Below are positions 45,301 to 54,380 of a DNA stretch of 64,000 nucleotides, piece by piece. Source of the DNA: CAZGAH01 sp964523295. Its GTDB lineage: Bacteria; Desulfobacterota; Desulfovibrionia; Desulfovibrionales; Desulfovibrionaceae. How positions within the stretch are numbered: position 1 is the first letter of the stretch; every line of letters starts with the position of its first letter. The stretch lies in NCBI GenBank assembly GCA_964523295.1, contig CAZGAH010000001.1:1-64000 (forward strand). The letters run 5' to 3'. A program made the position numbers and the translations under genes. The notes beneath the pieces are model-generated. The model was not told where the DNA came from, ran no database searches, and worked only from the letters and a program-made list of their open reading frames with translations.

Positions 45301-46296
45301 TCATGGTATGTCAGCGACATCGTTGCGTCCCGGAGCCACGTCCGTAGCGGGTGCCTTGCCGGGCGTGTCGCTGTCGGGGTCCGGAAGGCTGGCCGCAATG
45401 TCCTGGATGACCCGGCGCAGCCACTGGTGGGCAGGGTCCCGTTCCTGGCTGGCGTGCCAGTACTGATAGATGGCGAAATCCGTCTGCGGCAGGGGAACTG
45501 GCAGAATGCGCAGGGGGAGGCGCCGGGCGAAGTCACTGGCGACACGTCCTGCGAGGTTGGCGATGAAGTCCGACCCGGCCACCAGACCGGGCAAGGTCAG
45601 CTCCTGGGACACCGTGTGTGCGACGTTGCGCTTGAGCCCTTTCTGATCGAGGTAGGAGGCAATGGCGTCCGCGCCGCTGTCCGAGAGCGACAACGCGATG
45701 CAGGGCGCTGCCAGGTAGGCCTCGTAGCTGAGGGTATCGCCGATGCGCGGGTGATCGCTGCGCACGATACAGACGTCGCGGTCGGCGAAGAGGAACTCCC
45801 GGTGGATGGTGGCGCCATATTTCTGGTTACAGCCCAGGAGCAGGTCCAGAGCGCCGTCGATGAGCAGCGCTTCGCGATGTTCGTAATTGGAGGGGCGGAT
45901 GACGAGGCGCACGGACGGAGCTTCGACCGCGAGACGCCGCAACAGCGGGGGGAGCAACACGCTGGCCACGTAGTCGTTCAGCCCGAGGGTGAAGGCGCGG
46001 GGGGCGGTGGCCGGATTGAAGGCGTCGCTGGCGTAGAGCGTACGCATGAGTTTATCCAGGGCAGGGGCGCAATCGGCGTACATCCGCTCGGCCATGGCGG
46101 TAGGCTCCATGCTGTTTCCCTGACGGATAAACAGCGGATCGTCCAGGGACGCCCGCAGGCGGGCCAGGGCGTGACTGACGGCCGATGCGGTGCAGTTGAG
46201 CCGGGCGCCGGCTCTCGTCAGGCTTTTTTCCTGATAGACCGCCTGAAACACGACGAGCAGATTGAGATCGATCGAGTGCAGTTGCATGTTCTTCAT
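45301..46296 (-). CDS. LysR-family transcriptional regulator
   Basis: 331 residues. N-terminal winged helix-turn-helix (IDLNLLVVFQAVYQEKSLTRAGARLNCTASAVSHALARLR) and a substrate-binding domain of the periplasmic-binding fold. The C-terminal tail of about 35 residues is low complexity. Divergent from the EamA-like gene with about 240 bp between starts, the usual geometry for a LysR regulator and its target. The effector is unknown. Confidence 0.93.
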   Translation of the reverse strand: MKNMQLHSIDLNLLVVFQAVYQEKSLTRAGARLNCTASAVSHALARLRASLDDPLFIRQGNSMEPTAMAERMYADCAPALDKLMRTLYASDAFNPATAPRAFTLGLNDYVASVLLPPLLRRLAVEAPSVRLVIRPSNYEHREALLIDGALDLLLGCNQKYGATIHREFLFADRDVCIVRSDHPRIGDTLSYEAYLAAPCIALSLSDSGADAIASYLDQKGLKRNVAHTVSQELTLPGLVAGSDFIANLAGRVASDFARRLPLRILPVPLPQTDFAIYQYWHASQERDPAHQWLRRVIQDIAASLPDPDSDTPGKAPATDVAPGRNDVADIP

Positions 46297-46534
46297 CCGG
46301 GCAGTGACGAGATTTCACTGGTCCGGCCAGGATTGAGTCCGTAAAGCATGTTCAGAACCGGAATGCGCATCCGCCGAGTCAAAGGAACGGCCACCCTACG
46401 GTCGGGTCCGGCGGCGAATATCGCGGGAGCGGGCTGATACGGATTGTCCGTCCCCTGTGTTCCGCGAATGATCGAGCCATGCTGCGTCCGCGAGGCAAAG
46501 TCAAGTCGGAGGCGGCGTTCAGGGAGCAAGGAAC

Positions 46535-46963
46535 ATGAACGTAGTGTACGGATCGCTCTTGTTGGTGGTGATATCGACGGCTGTCTATCATCTGGCGCAA
46601 AAAACGCTTTCGACGCAAGGCGCGCCTTTCGCGCTCCTGACCGTCGTGTACGGTGTGGCCTTGGTGGTGTGTGCAGCCGGCTGGATGCTGGCGCCGCAGG
46701 GCCCGCGACCGTCGGAGCTGTTGCACCTTTCGAATTGGCCAGTACTGGTGCTGGCCCTGGCCGTAGTCGGCATAGAACTCGGCGTGTACGGCACCTATCG
46801 GGCTGGCTGGGCCGTGAGTACGCTCCCGGTGCTGGTAAACGGCGCCGTGGTACTCTGCCTCGCCCCGGTCGCCGTACTGGCCTTCCGGGAACGTCTCGGC
46901 CTCCCCCAACTGGGAGGCGTGGCCTGCGTGCTGCTGGGAGTGTATTTGTTGAAGATGAAGTAG
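46535..46963 (+). CDS. half-size EamA-type membrane protein
   Basis: 142 residues, one EamA (drug/metabolite transporter) unit with about five hydrophobic segments, e.g. LLLVVISTAVYHLAQKTL and VLVLALAVVGIELGVYG, ending ACVLLGVYLLKMK. Full transporters have two such units, so it probably dimerises. AAGGA precedes the ATG. A likely target of the divergent LysR gene. The substrate is not predictable. Confidence 0.8.
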   Translation: MNVVYGSLLLVVISTAVYHLAQKTLSTQGAPFALLTVVYGVALVVCAAGWMLAPQGPRPSELLHLSNWPVLVLALAVVGIELGVYGTYRAGWAVSTLPVLVNGAVVLCLAPVAVLAFRERLGLPQLGGVACVLLGVYLLKMK

Positions 46964-46977
46964 CGGGGCTGGGGTAT

Positions 46978-47009
46978 ACCGCGCAGCCGGGTCGGGCCGG
47001 CTGCGCGGT
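46978..47009. terminator. 13-bp perfect hairpin between convergent genes
   Basis: ACCGCGCAGCCGG and CCGGCTGCGCGGT pair around GTCGGG, between the ends of the EamA-like gene (plus) and rpsA (minus). No T tract. Confidence 0.6.
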
Positions 47010-47017
47010 GTCTCGTC

Positions 47018-48472
47018 TCAGCGATTTTTCTTGTTTCGGTTGAAGGCCTCTTGGAGCGACGCGCCCAGGGAGCCGTTATTCTCGTTCTCGTTGGGAACGA
47101 AGCGGCGCCAGTTTTCTTCGTCGCGCGTATCGGCCGGGCCGAGCGTGATTTTTCGTTTGTCCGGGAGGATTTCTTCGATGACGACTGCGAGGGTTTCTCC
47201 TGGACGCAAGGCCTCGATTTTTTGGGCATTGGGCGATTGTTTGAGTTTGGACTTGGGGAGCAGGCCGGTGACGCCGGGCTGGAGCTGGACAAAGCAGCCG
47301 AAGTCTTCGTGCTTTTCCAGGATGCCGGAAACGGTCTGGCCGACCTTGAATTTTGTCGGGACCTCCGCCCACGGATCGCCCTCGGCGTCGCGCAGGCTCA
47401 GGCTGATTTTGCGCTTCTCCAGGTCCAGCTCCTTGATCTTGATCGTGATCTTTTCGCCGGGCGAGAGCACGTCTTCGGGTTTATGCACGCGCGTGGTGTA
47501 GCTCAGCTCGCTGATGTGGACGAGCCCCTCGATGCCGGGGGCAAGCTCGACGAAGGCCCCGAATTTGGCCAGCCTGGTGACGACGCCGTCCACGGTCTGG
47601 CCCGGGGCGAAGCGTTCGCCGGCGCTGTTCCAGGGATCTTCGGCCACCTGCTTGATGGACAGGCTGATGCGCAGGCCCTGCTTGGGATCGGGGACGATGT
47701 CGATGATCTTGACCCGCACGGTTTCTCCGACCTGAAGCACGTCCCCTGGCTGGGCTACGCGCGACCAGCCGATTTCCGAAACGTGGACCAGACCCTCCAC
47801 GCCGGGAACGAGTTCGACGAAGGCGCCGAACTGCATGAGCCGGGAGACCTTGCCCTCGAGGAACTCGCCGGGCTTGACTTCCTGTCGGAAGCGTTCGGCC
47901 GCCTGTCTGGCCTCCTCCTCGAGGAGCTTGCGTCGCGACAGGACGATGTTGCGCCCTTTTTCCTCGAAGCGCGTGATGGCGAAGGAAAAGGTTCCGCCGA
48001 CGTATTCCTCCGGATTGGCCACGTAGCGGGCGTCGATCTGGCTGACAGGGCAGAAGGCGCGGCGGTTCATGACCGTGACCGTGAAGCCGCCCTTGCAGGT
48101 TTCCTTGACCTTGCCTTCGACCGGGAGGCCGTGGTCGAAGGCCTCGCGGAGCATTTCCGCGCCACCGGCGCCGCTCAGAGCGCGCGAGAGACGTATCTCG
48201 CTGCTGTTGACGGAAATGACGAACAAATCCAGCACATCGCCTTCGGCAAAGGGAAACTGGCCCTCCTTGTCGAGGAATTCGGCCTTGGCCGCTACGCCGT
48301 CGATTTTGGTGCCGGTATCGAAAAATACATTTTCTCCGCTCACGGAGATGATTGTTGCGCGTATTTTGTCTCCGGCATTGACCTCGGCATGGGAGCTTTG
48401 CAGCGACGCTTCGAACATTTCGGCGAAATTTTCGCCAGACTGGTCTTTGGTCTCGGACGTGGGCATGGGCAT
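47018..48472 (-). CDS. rpsA: ribosomal protein S1-like, five S1 domains
   Basis: 484 residues with five successive OB-fold S1 repeats: residues ~35-110, 120-190 (divergent, AFCPVSQID), 205-275 (GAFVELVPGVEGLVHVSEIGW), 290-365 (GAFVELAPGIEGLVHISELSY) and 375-445 (GCFVQLQPGVTGLLPKSKL). Binds mRNA and helps initiate translation. The ATG at 48472 has AGGA 7 nt upstream and gives the usual acidic start (ENFAEMFEASLQ). The frame stays open for another 60 codons upstream (Pro/Gly/Ser-rich), which is unlike S1 and therefore probably leader. Confidence 0.9.
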   Translation of the reverse strand: MPMPTSETKDQSGENFAEMFEASLQSSHAEVNAGDKIRATIISVSGENVFFDTGTKIDGVAAKAEFLDKEGQFPFAEGDVLDLFVISVNSSEIRLSRALSGAGGAEMLREAFDHGLPVEGKVKETCKGGFTVTVMNRRAFCPVSQIDARYVANPEEYVGGTFSFAITRFEEKGRNIVLSRRKLLEEEARQAAERFRQEVKPGEFLEGKVSRLMQFGAFVELVPGVEGLVHVSEIGWSRVAQPGDVLQVGETVRVKIIDIVPDPKQGLRISLSIKQVAEDPWNSAGERFAPGQTVDGVVTRLAKFGAFVELAPGIEGLVHISELSYTTRVHKPEDVLSPGEKITIKIKELDLEKRKISLSLRDAEGDPWAEVPTKFKVGQTVSGILEKHEDFGCFVQLQPGVTGLLPKSKLKQSPNAQKIEALRPGETLAVVIEEILPDKRKITLGPADTRDEENWRRFVPNENENNGSLGASLQEAFNRNKKNR

Positions 48473-48643
48473 TGTCGTTCCTTGGTCGAGGGATTGGCTG
48501 GATGCTGCCTGCTTGGAACCACTATCGGTTCCGGTCGATCCTGTCGGCGTTTCCTTTGGCCCGGGCTCGGTCGCCAGGGGTGGGCCGGCGCCGGGTCCGA
48601 CGAACTCAGGCCCCCGGCAGATCGTCCAGGCAAGCTGGGTTGT

Positions 48644-48671
48644 CATATACAAAGCGGGGCAGGGTGATCAA
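48644..48671 (-). promoter_or_regulatory. possible promoter of rpsA
   Basis: On the minus strand TTGATC (plus 48666-48671), 16-bp spacer, TATATG (plus 48644-48649), 4/6 each. It would give a leader of about 165 nt before the ATG. Confidence 0.35.
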
Positions 48672-48801
48672 GACGTCCGGGGCGTGCAAATGGAGTTTTA
48701 CCGGAATATTTCGTCATCACGTGCAGGCGTCGGGACAGGGTGCGTCACCCCAAATAGCAACACTGGTTCACATGGATCGATGCGCAGCGGCAGGGAAACA
48801 C

Positions 48802-48828
48802 GGGCGGAAGCGGTTTCCGCTTCCGCCC
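48802..48828 (-). terminator. 12-bp perfect hairpin after the tetraheme cytochrome
   Basis: GGGCGGAAGCGG and CCGCTTCCGCCC pair around TTT, 10 bp past the stop. Only a short T run (TGTTT) follows on the minus strand. Confidence 0.6.
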
Positions 48829-48837
48829 GAGGCTGGT

Positions 48838-49449
48838 TCAGGGTTTTTTGGGCGGCGCCATAAACGGCGCGGCGGGCTTTTTCTCTTCGACCGGGGCCTT
48901 GACCGGCGGCTGCACCTTGACGATGGGCGGGCCGGCGATATCGGCATGGATCGGCGCGCTTTCGGCCTTTTTCACAGTCTCGGGAGCAGACTGCTCAGGA
49001 TGGCACTTGGCGCAGAATACGCCCATGTCCGCGCCCTTGTTGGTCTGCATGACCAGATAGCGGTAATTGACGTTGGACGGGTGAGGATTGTGGCAGCTCA
49101 CGCAGGTGAGTTTGCCGTCCCAGAGCAGCTTTGGCGGGACTTTCGTATTGCTGGTGGGCGTAATGCCCGTCGGATGCGTCGTGTGAAAGTTGATCGGCTT
49201 GATGCCTTCGTTTTCATTGTGGCAGCCCAGGCAGAGCGCGTCGATGGACTCGGCCGGGTTGCCGGCTTTGGTACGCGCCGGATTGTTCACCTTGGTGTAT
49301 GGTGCGACGCCCATGGCGTAATCGCCCTTGGCGTAGTGCATGTTGTGACAGCCCATGCACTCCTGATCGTGCCCTTCGCCGGCAAAGGCCTGGCCTCCCG
49401 TGCCGGTTAGCAGCATCACGGCGAAAACGATCACTGCAATGTGTTTCAT
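48838..49449 (-). CDS. periplasmic tetraheme c-type cytochrome
   Basis: 203 residues. Signal peptide MKHIAVIVFAVMLLTGTGGQAFA. Four CxxCH sites: CMGCH, CLGCH, CVSCH, CAKCH, of the doubled-CxxCH type found in small electron carriers (NrfB-like spacing). The last 45 residues are a Pro/Lys/Ala-rich tail (VKVQPPVKAPVEEKKPAAP) without heme sites, possibly a linker to the envelope. GGAGGAGGAGG precedes the ATG. No partner reductase gene is adjacent, so its redox partners are unknown. Confidence 0.92.
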   Translation of the reverse strand: MKHIAVIVFAVMLLTGTGGQAFAGEGHDQECMGCHNMHYAKGDYAMGVAPYTKVNNPARTKAGNPAESIDALCLGCHNENEGIKPINFHTTHPTGITPTSNTKVPPKLLWDGKLTCVSCHNPHPSNVNYRYLVMQTNKGADMGVFCAKCHPEQSAPETVKKAESAPIHADIAGPPIVKVQPPVKAPVEEKKPAAPFMAPPKKP

Positions 49450-49987
49450 GACCCCTCCTCCTCCTCGACATGCCCGTTTGAAGGTTATATCGCGCCTCAC
49501 GTCACGCGACGGATTCAGTTGGAAGTAGTAGTAAATCCTCATCGGCTGGAAATCAACAATTCTTAATGGTTGAGTGCTCTAAAAACGCTTTTTCGGGGAA
49601 TTTTTTTATTCGGAAAACCCTTGACTGCGGAGCAGCAAGCCAGAATACATGTTTGAAATAGTCGAGTAATAGTCTAGTAAAAGTTGAGCATTCTGATCCA
49701 ATGCAGAAAATTGATGTCAGGGTGGGCATGCGCATACGTGGACAGGATGTGCTGTTGGCATGTTCTGTGCTCAATGGTTGGCAGGAGGAAAGGTTTTCCT
49801 CCTGGTAGCGAGCCGGCCTGGCCGGGATCAGGAACAAACCCGGCCCGGAAGATGTGATCCGGAGGCCCCGGTGCCCGGGCGGCAGCCTGGTTAGCGGCGG
49901 GGAGAGCGACGAAGAGGCGGCTGACGCTGCATTCTCCTGTCCGGGCGGCAGGTGCGTGCAGTCAGGTGCTCGCCATGGAGGACAGTC
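49450..49987. other. 538-bp region between the divergent cytochrome and flgE genes
   Basis: AT-rich in its left half. It holds an AAAAACGCTTTTT palindrome near 49580 and three imperfect 11-bp repeats at 49660-49692 (AGTCGAGTAAT-like). No gene is seen. No convincing sigma-28 or sigma-54 promoter for flgE was found in the right half. Confidence 0.5.
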
Positions 49988-51505
49988 ATGTTTTCAGGAA
50001 TGTATATAGGCGCGACCGGGATGAAAACTCATTCCCAAGGCATGAGCGTGCTGGGCAACAACATTGCCAACGTGAACACCGTGGCCTTCAAGGGATCGGA
50101 TATCATCTTCGCGAACCTGATGAGCGAGTCCGCGGCCAGCGCGCAGAACGGCGTGACCGGCTTTTCGCAGATCGGCATGGGCGTGCGCGTGGAAGATATC
50201 AAGCATGATTTTTCTCAAGGCGCCTTCGAGAACACGAACACCGGCACCGACCTCGGTATCACGGGCAAGGGCTTTTTCAGGGTCCACGACGACGACGAGG
50301 CATACTACACGCGCGCCGGCAATTTCAACTTCAACAAGGAAGGCTATCTGGTCGATCCGCACGGGTACCGCGTTCAGGGAACGGAAATCACCAAGACCGG
50401 ACGCGGAAGCTCCAAAGCCATCCGGCTCGAGCCGAACAGCGAGGGCAAGGTGGCTATGGCGGGGTCGACCACGACCAGCATTACGCAAAACTACAACCTG
50501 GGCAGCGGCGATAAAACCACAAATGCCGAGAACCCTTTTTTTGCGCTCTCGCAGGCCTGGAACGGCCAGAACACGAGCGAACCGCTCACTTCGTCGCAAT
50601 ATGATCTGGCCAATACGATCAAGGTCTATGACAGCAACGGCACCGAGCACAGCCTTACGGTCTACCTGGATGAAGTGGCCGTAAGCAACGGCGGCGACAA
50701 GCGGTATTGGGAGTATGTCGTGGCCATGAATCCCGCCGAGGACGGTCGGGCCGGTTTTGCCGGAACGGAAGGGGCCGGGCTGTTGATGACCGGAACGATG
50801 ACCTTCGACAGCTACGGCGCGCTTGAGGCCATGTCGGCTTTTACCTCGCAGGGCGGCAGCGCCAGCGGACCGAAGGATTTGGGCAGCTGCGTGCCGAGTG
50901 CGTTTTCCGCGGACGGGGATCCGCAGTTCAGCGCAACATTTTCCAATGGCGCGACCATGACATCCAGCCTGAACATGGGCTTGAAAAGCGCCAATGGCGG
51001 CTGGACCGGCGGCGCGTCTTCGGCGGCGGAAGTCGGGATGAATCCTGCCTCGCTGCCGGGGTATGCGGCCGAGCGCAGCGCCCGCTCCACGACCAACTAC
51101 TCCGGCACGTCAGCCGTCATGAATTCTACGCAGAATGGCTATGCCAGCGGCGTGATGAGCGGATTTGCCTTCAATAACGACGGGGTGCTCATCGGCAGGT
51201 TCACTAACGGACAGACCAAAGAGCTGTATCAGGTCGACCTGTATACCTTTACGAACGATTACGGGCTGCGCTCCGAAGGAAAAAACTGTTTCAGCGCGAC
51301 AACGGCCTCGGGCGATCCGATCAAGGGGATACCGAACGTGAAGGCGGCCGGCGGCATTTCCCAGTATTCGCTGGAACTCTCGAATGTGGACCTGGCGGAA
51401 GAGTTTGTTCACATGATCGGCACGCAGCGCGGATTCGAGGCCAACAGCAAGGTCATCACCACGTCGGACGCGATTATCCAGAACGCGATCAACATGAAGC
51501 GGTAA
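49988..51505 (+). CDS. flgE: flagellar hook protein FlgE
   Basis: 505 residues forming the hook between basal body and filament. The N-terminal rod/hook signature MFSGMYIGATGMKTHSQGMSVLGNNIANVNTVAFKGS and the C-terminal FVHMIGTQRGFEANSKVITTSDAIIQNAINMKR are intact, with the hook middle domain between them. The ATG at 49988 follows GGAGG. Isolated from other flagellar genes in this window. It could be the main hook or a paralogue. Confidence 0.93.
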   Translation: MFSGMYIGATGMKTHSQGMSVLGNNIANVNTVAFKGSDIIFANLMSESAASAQNGVTGFSQIGMGVRVEDIKHDFSQGAFENTNTGTDLGITGKGFFRVHDDDEAYYTRAGNFNFNKEGYLVDPHGYRVQGTEITKTGRGSSKAIRLEPNSEGKVAMAGSTTTSITQNYNLGSGDKTTNAENPFFALSQAWNGQNTSEPLTSSQYDLANTIKVYDSNGTEHSLTVYLDEVAVSNGGDKRYWEYVVAMNPAEDGRAGFAGTEGAGLLMTGTMTFDSYGALEAMSAFTSQGGSASGPKDLGSCVPSAFSADGDPQFSATFSNGATMTSSLNMGLKSANGGWTGGASSAAEVGMNPASLPGYAAERSARSTTNYSGTSAVMNSTQNGYASGVMSGFAFNNDGVLIGRFTNGQTKELYQVDLYTFTNDYGLRSEGKNCFSATTASGDPIKGIPNVKAAGGISQYSLELSNVDLAEEFVHMIGTQRGFEANSKVITTSDAIIQNAINMKR

Positions 51506-51534
51506 TCTGCGGGCAAGGGGAAAAAATTGCCGGT

Positions 51535-51556
51535 CACGGGGAATTATTTCCCCGTG
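51535..51556 (+). terminator. 9-bp perfect hairpin after flgE
   Basis: CACGGGGAA and TTCCCCGTG pair around TTAT. An outer GGCAAGGG / CCCTTGCC pair (51512-51566) could extend it into a longer structure. No T tract. Confidence 0.5.
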
Positions 51557-51651
51557 GACCCTTGCCGAAGCGTCACGAGTCGGAAAGGTTGCGGCAAGGT
51601 TCGGTAGCTATACCTCTTCTTGCCAATCCGATCCCTTCCTTCCCCCATGAC

Positions 51652-51680
51652 AGGCCCCTGTGTACGCGCGCAGGGGCCTT
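51652..51680. terminator. second hairpin between flgE and livF
   Basis: AGGCCCCTG and CAGGGGCCT pair around a 10-nt loop; on the plus side it is followed by TTTGCTTTG. Lies between convergent transcripts. Confidence 0.45.
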
Positions 51681-51762
51681 TGCTTTGCCTTCCTCCCCCC
51701 CCTTGTGCATCGCGGGCAGCAGAGCGGCAGCCCCGCGCGTCGGCCCGGCCTTTGGCGTCGGA

Positions 51763-52488
51763 TCAGCCGCCGAGGTAGGCCTTCTTGACGATCGGGTCGT
51801 CGAGCAGGGTTGCCGATGGGCCATGGGTAACGATCTGGCCGGTATCGAGTACGTAGCCGCGGTGTGCGAACTTCAGGGCGATGCGTGCGTTCTGTTCCAC
51901 AACGAGGATGGTGAGTCCCTGTTCGTTCAATTTTTTCAGCGTGCGGAAGAGTTCGAACATGAGCAGCGGGGCCAGGCCCATGGAGGGTTCGTCGAGGAGC
52001 AGGATATCGCAGGCGGTCATCAGGGCGCGACCGATGGCCAGCATCTGCTGCTCGCCGCCGGACAGGGATTCGCTGCGCTGATTCTTTCGTTCCGCCAGTC
52101 TGGGGAAAAGGGTGAAGACGCGCTCGTAGTCTTGGGGCAGCGTGGGGTCGTGCCGGCGTGCCCAGGTGGCGAGCTGGAGATTCTCCAGCACGGTGAGGTT
52201 GCCGAAGATGCGCCGGCCCTCGGGGACAAGCGCGAGTTTGTAATCCCGGACAACGAGATGTGGCGCAACGCCGAGGATGGATTTGCCGTTGAGTGTGATG
52301 TCTCCCTCGACTACGCGCGGGGCTTCTGGCGGGGGGAGGCGGCTGATGGCATAGAGCGAGGTGGTTTTCCCCGCGCCGTTGGCACCGATGAGGGCAACGA
52401 TCTCGCCCTTGTTCACGCCGAAGCTGACGCCGTGCAGCGCCTCGATGGCACCATAGCGTACGCGAAGATTTTCGACCGAGAGCAGCAT
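51763..52488 (-). CDS. livF: branched-chain amino-acid ABC transporter ATPase LivF
   Basis: 241 residues. Walker A GANGAGKTT, Q-loop region, signature LSGGEQQMLAIGRAL, Walker B ILLLDEPSMGL, and H-loop VVEQN. Ends ...KKAYLGG as is usual for LivF. Its ATG directly follows the livG stop. Last gene of the liv operon. Confidence 0.95.
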   Translation of the reverse strand: MLLSVENLRVRYGAIEALHGVSFGVNKGEIVALIGANGAGKTTSLYAISRLPPPEAPRVVEGDITLNGKSILGVAPHLVVRDYKLALVPEGRRIFGNLTVLENLQLATWARRHDPTLPQDYERVFTLFPRLAERKNQRSESLSGGEQQMLAIGRALMTACDILLLDEPSMGLAPLLMFELFRTLKKLNEQGLTILVVEQNARIALKFAHRGYVLDTGQIVTHGPSATLLDDPIVKKAYLGG

Positions 52489-53256
52489 TTAGAGGTCTCC
52501 GTCGCCGAGGTATGCGGTAATGACCTCGGGGTTGTTCTGGATTTCTTCCGGGGTTCCCTCGGCGAGCAGGGCGCCGAAGTTGATGACCTGGATGTGCTGG
52601 CAAAGGCTCATGACCACCTGCATCTGGTGTTCGATCATCCAGATGGTGATGCGATAGTGGCTGTGAATCCAGCGGATCAGGGAAATGAGCCCGTCCAGGT
52701 CTGCGGAATTCAGGCCGGCGGCGGGCTCGTCAAGGAGCAGCAGGGCCGGCTTGACCGAAAGCGCCCGTGCGATCTCGACGCGTCGTCGCAGGCCGTAGGG
52801 CAGGTTGCGGGGCAGTTCGTCGGCGTAGCGTTTCAGGTCCAGGGCCTCGAGTATCTCAAAGGCCCAGGCATCGAGTTCGCGGGTGCGTCGCTGGTAACGC
52901 CCGGTGCGGAAGATGCAGTCGAAAAGACTGTAGCCGAGCTGATAATGTTGCGAGACGCGGATGTTGTCGAGCACGGTCATGTCATGCCAGAGGCGGATGT
53001 TCTGGAATGTGCGCGCGATGCCCAGGGCGGTGACTGCGTGGGGCTTGAGCCTGGCGGTATTGCGGCCCTTGAAGACGATGGCGCCGGACGTGGGCTGATA
53101 GAAGCCGCTGACCAGGTTGAAAATGGTCGTCTTGCCGGCGCCGTTGGGGCCGATGAGGCCGTGCAGTCCGCCTTCCTCCAGCGCGATGCTGAAGTTGGAC
53201 ACAGCGCAGAGGCCGCCGAAGTGCAGGGTCAGGGAGTCTGTCTGAAGCAGGGCCAT
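52489..53256 (-). CDS. livG: branched-chain amino-acid ABC transporter ATPase LivG
   Basis: 255 residues. Walker A GPNGAGKTT, the LivG-type region FQNIRLWHDMTVLDN, signature NLPYGLRRRVEIARAL, Walker B LLLLDEPAAGLN and WMIEHQM. Pairs with LivF to power uptake. Starts 12 bp after livM ends. Confidence 0.95.
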   Translation of the reverse strand: MALLQTDSLTLHFGGLCAVSNFSIALEEGGLHGLIGPNGAGKTTIFNLVSGFYQPTSGAIVFKGRNTARLKPHAVTALGIARTFQNIRLWHDMTVLDNIRVSQHYQLGYSLFDCIFRTGRYQRRTRELDAWAFEILEALDLKRYADELPRNLPYGLRRRVEIARALSVKPALLLLDEPAAGLNSADLDGLISLIRWIHSHYRITIWMIEHQMQVVMSLCQHIQVINFGALLAEGTPEEIQNNPEVITAYLGDGDL

Positions 53257-53268
53257 GATGGTATCCGG

Positions 53269-54345
53269 CTATTTGAAGGAGTAGAATTTTTTGAGCCTGG
53301 GGAAAATATCCGAAAGCTCGCGATTGCCCATGAGCCCCTCGGGCCGTTTATGCATGAGCAGGAAGAGCATCAAGGGGATGAGCACCCATTTCCAGACCTG
53401 CGTTACCTGATAACTCTGGGGCAGCAGGTGCAGCCAGTGCAGCGTATCGGTGATCATGGGGAAAACGAAGCGCAGGCTTTCCATGAGCAGGGTGAAGAGC
53501 ACGGCGGCGATGACGACTCCGGAGATGGAGCCCATCCCGCCCAGATAGACCATGACCATGATCTCGGTTGACTTCATGATGGTGAACGAGCCGGGATTGA
53601 CATAGCCCAGCACGTGGGCGAAGAGCCCGCCGGCGACGCCGGCCAGGCCGGACGAGAGCATGAAGGCCACGGTCTTCATCTTGTTCGTGTTGACGCTCAT
53701 GATTTCGGCGGCGATTTCGTCCTGGCTGATGGCATTGACGCCCTGGCCGTATGTCGAGGTGATGAAGCGTCGCAGGGTCCAGATGGTCAGGGTCGCGAAC
53801 ACGAAAACCCAGATCAGGATCCAGGGCAGATTGATGGTCTTGTCCATGGCCTTGGTCACCTGGGACATGCCCATGAATCCGCGCGCGCCGCCGATGACGT
53901 CGAGATTCTCGATCGTCGACTTGACGATGTACAGTGCGGCGATGGTGATGATGGCCAGGTAATCGCCGCGGGTCTTGAACGAGGGAAATGCCACAATGAG
54001 GCCGGTCACGGCCGCGGCGGCTCCTCCGACCAGCAGCGCGAGCGGGAAGACCGCCAGCGACCAGGCCGGACCCAGAACCGGCGCTCCAAGCACCGGGTGC
54101 TGGCCGATCAGCGCCACGGTGACCAGGGAGCTGACATAGGCGCCCACGGCCATGAATCCGGCGTGACCGCAGGAGAATTCGCCCATGTTGCCGTTGATCA
54201 GATTCAGACTGGTGGCCAGGATGACGTTGATGCCGACGAACATGATGACCGACTGCCAGTACAGGGTGATGACGTTGGCATGGGCCAGGCCGACCAGCAG
54301 GCCGTAACCGCAGAGGAGCAGGAGGGGAACGGTAAAACGTTGCAT
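53269..54345 (-). CDS. livM: branched-chain amino-acid ABC transporter permease LivM
   Basis: 358 residues, about nine hydrophobic segments, with NGNMGEFSCGHAGFMAVGAYVSS and VNTNKMKTVAFMLSSGLAGVAGGL typical of LivM. Inner-membrane half of the channel, partnering LivH. GAGA lies upstream of the ATG. Confidence 0.93.
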   Translation of the reverse strand: MQRFTVPLLLLCGYGLLVGLAHANVITLYWQSVIMFVGINVILATSLNLINGNMGEFSCGHAGFMAVGAYVSSLVTVALIGQHPVLGAPVLGPAWSLAVFPLALLVGGAAAAVTGLIVAFPSFKTRGDYLAIITIAALYIVKSTIENLDVIGGARGFMGMSQVTKAMDKTINLPWILIWVFVFATLTIWTLRRFITSTYGQGVNAISQDEIAAEIMSVNTNKMKTVAFMLSSGLAGVAGGLFAHVLGYVNPGSFTIMKSTEIMVMVYLGGMGSISGVVIAAVLFTLLMESLRFVFPMITDTLHWLHLLPQSYQVTQVWKWVLIPLMLFLLMHKRPEGLMGNRELSDIFPRLKKFYSFK

Positions 54346-54380
54346 CGTTCAATTCTCTCGGGCCACGCTGCGCGCGGCGT

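Noticed and set aside
49840..49987. Sigma-54 promoter for flgE
   Set aside because: GG and GC pairs near 49910-49935 are spaced 8 or 11 bases apart, not the required ten.
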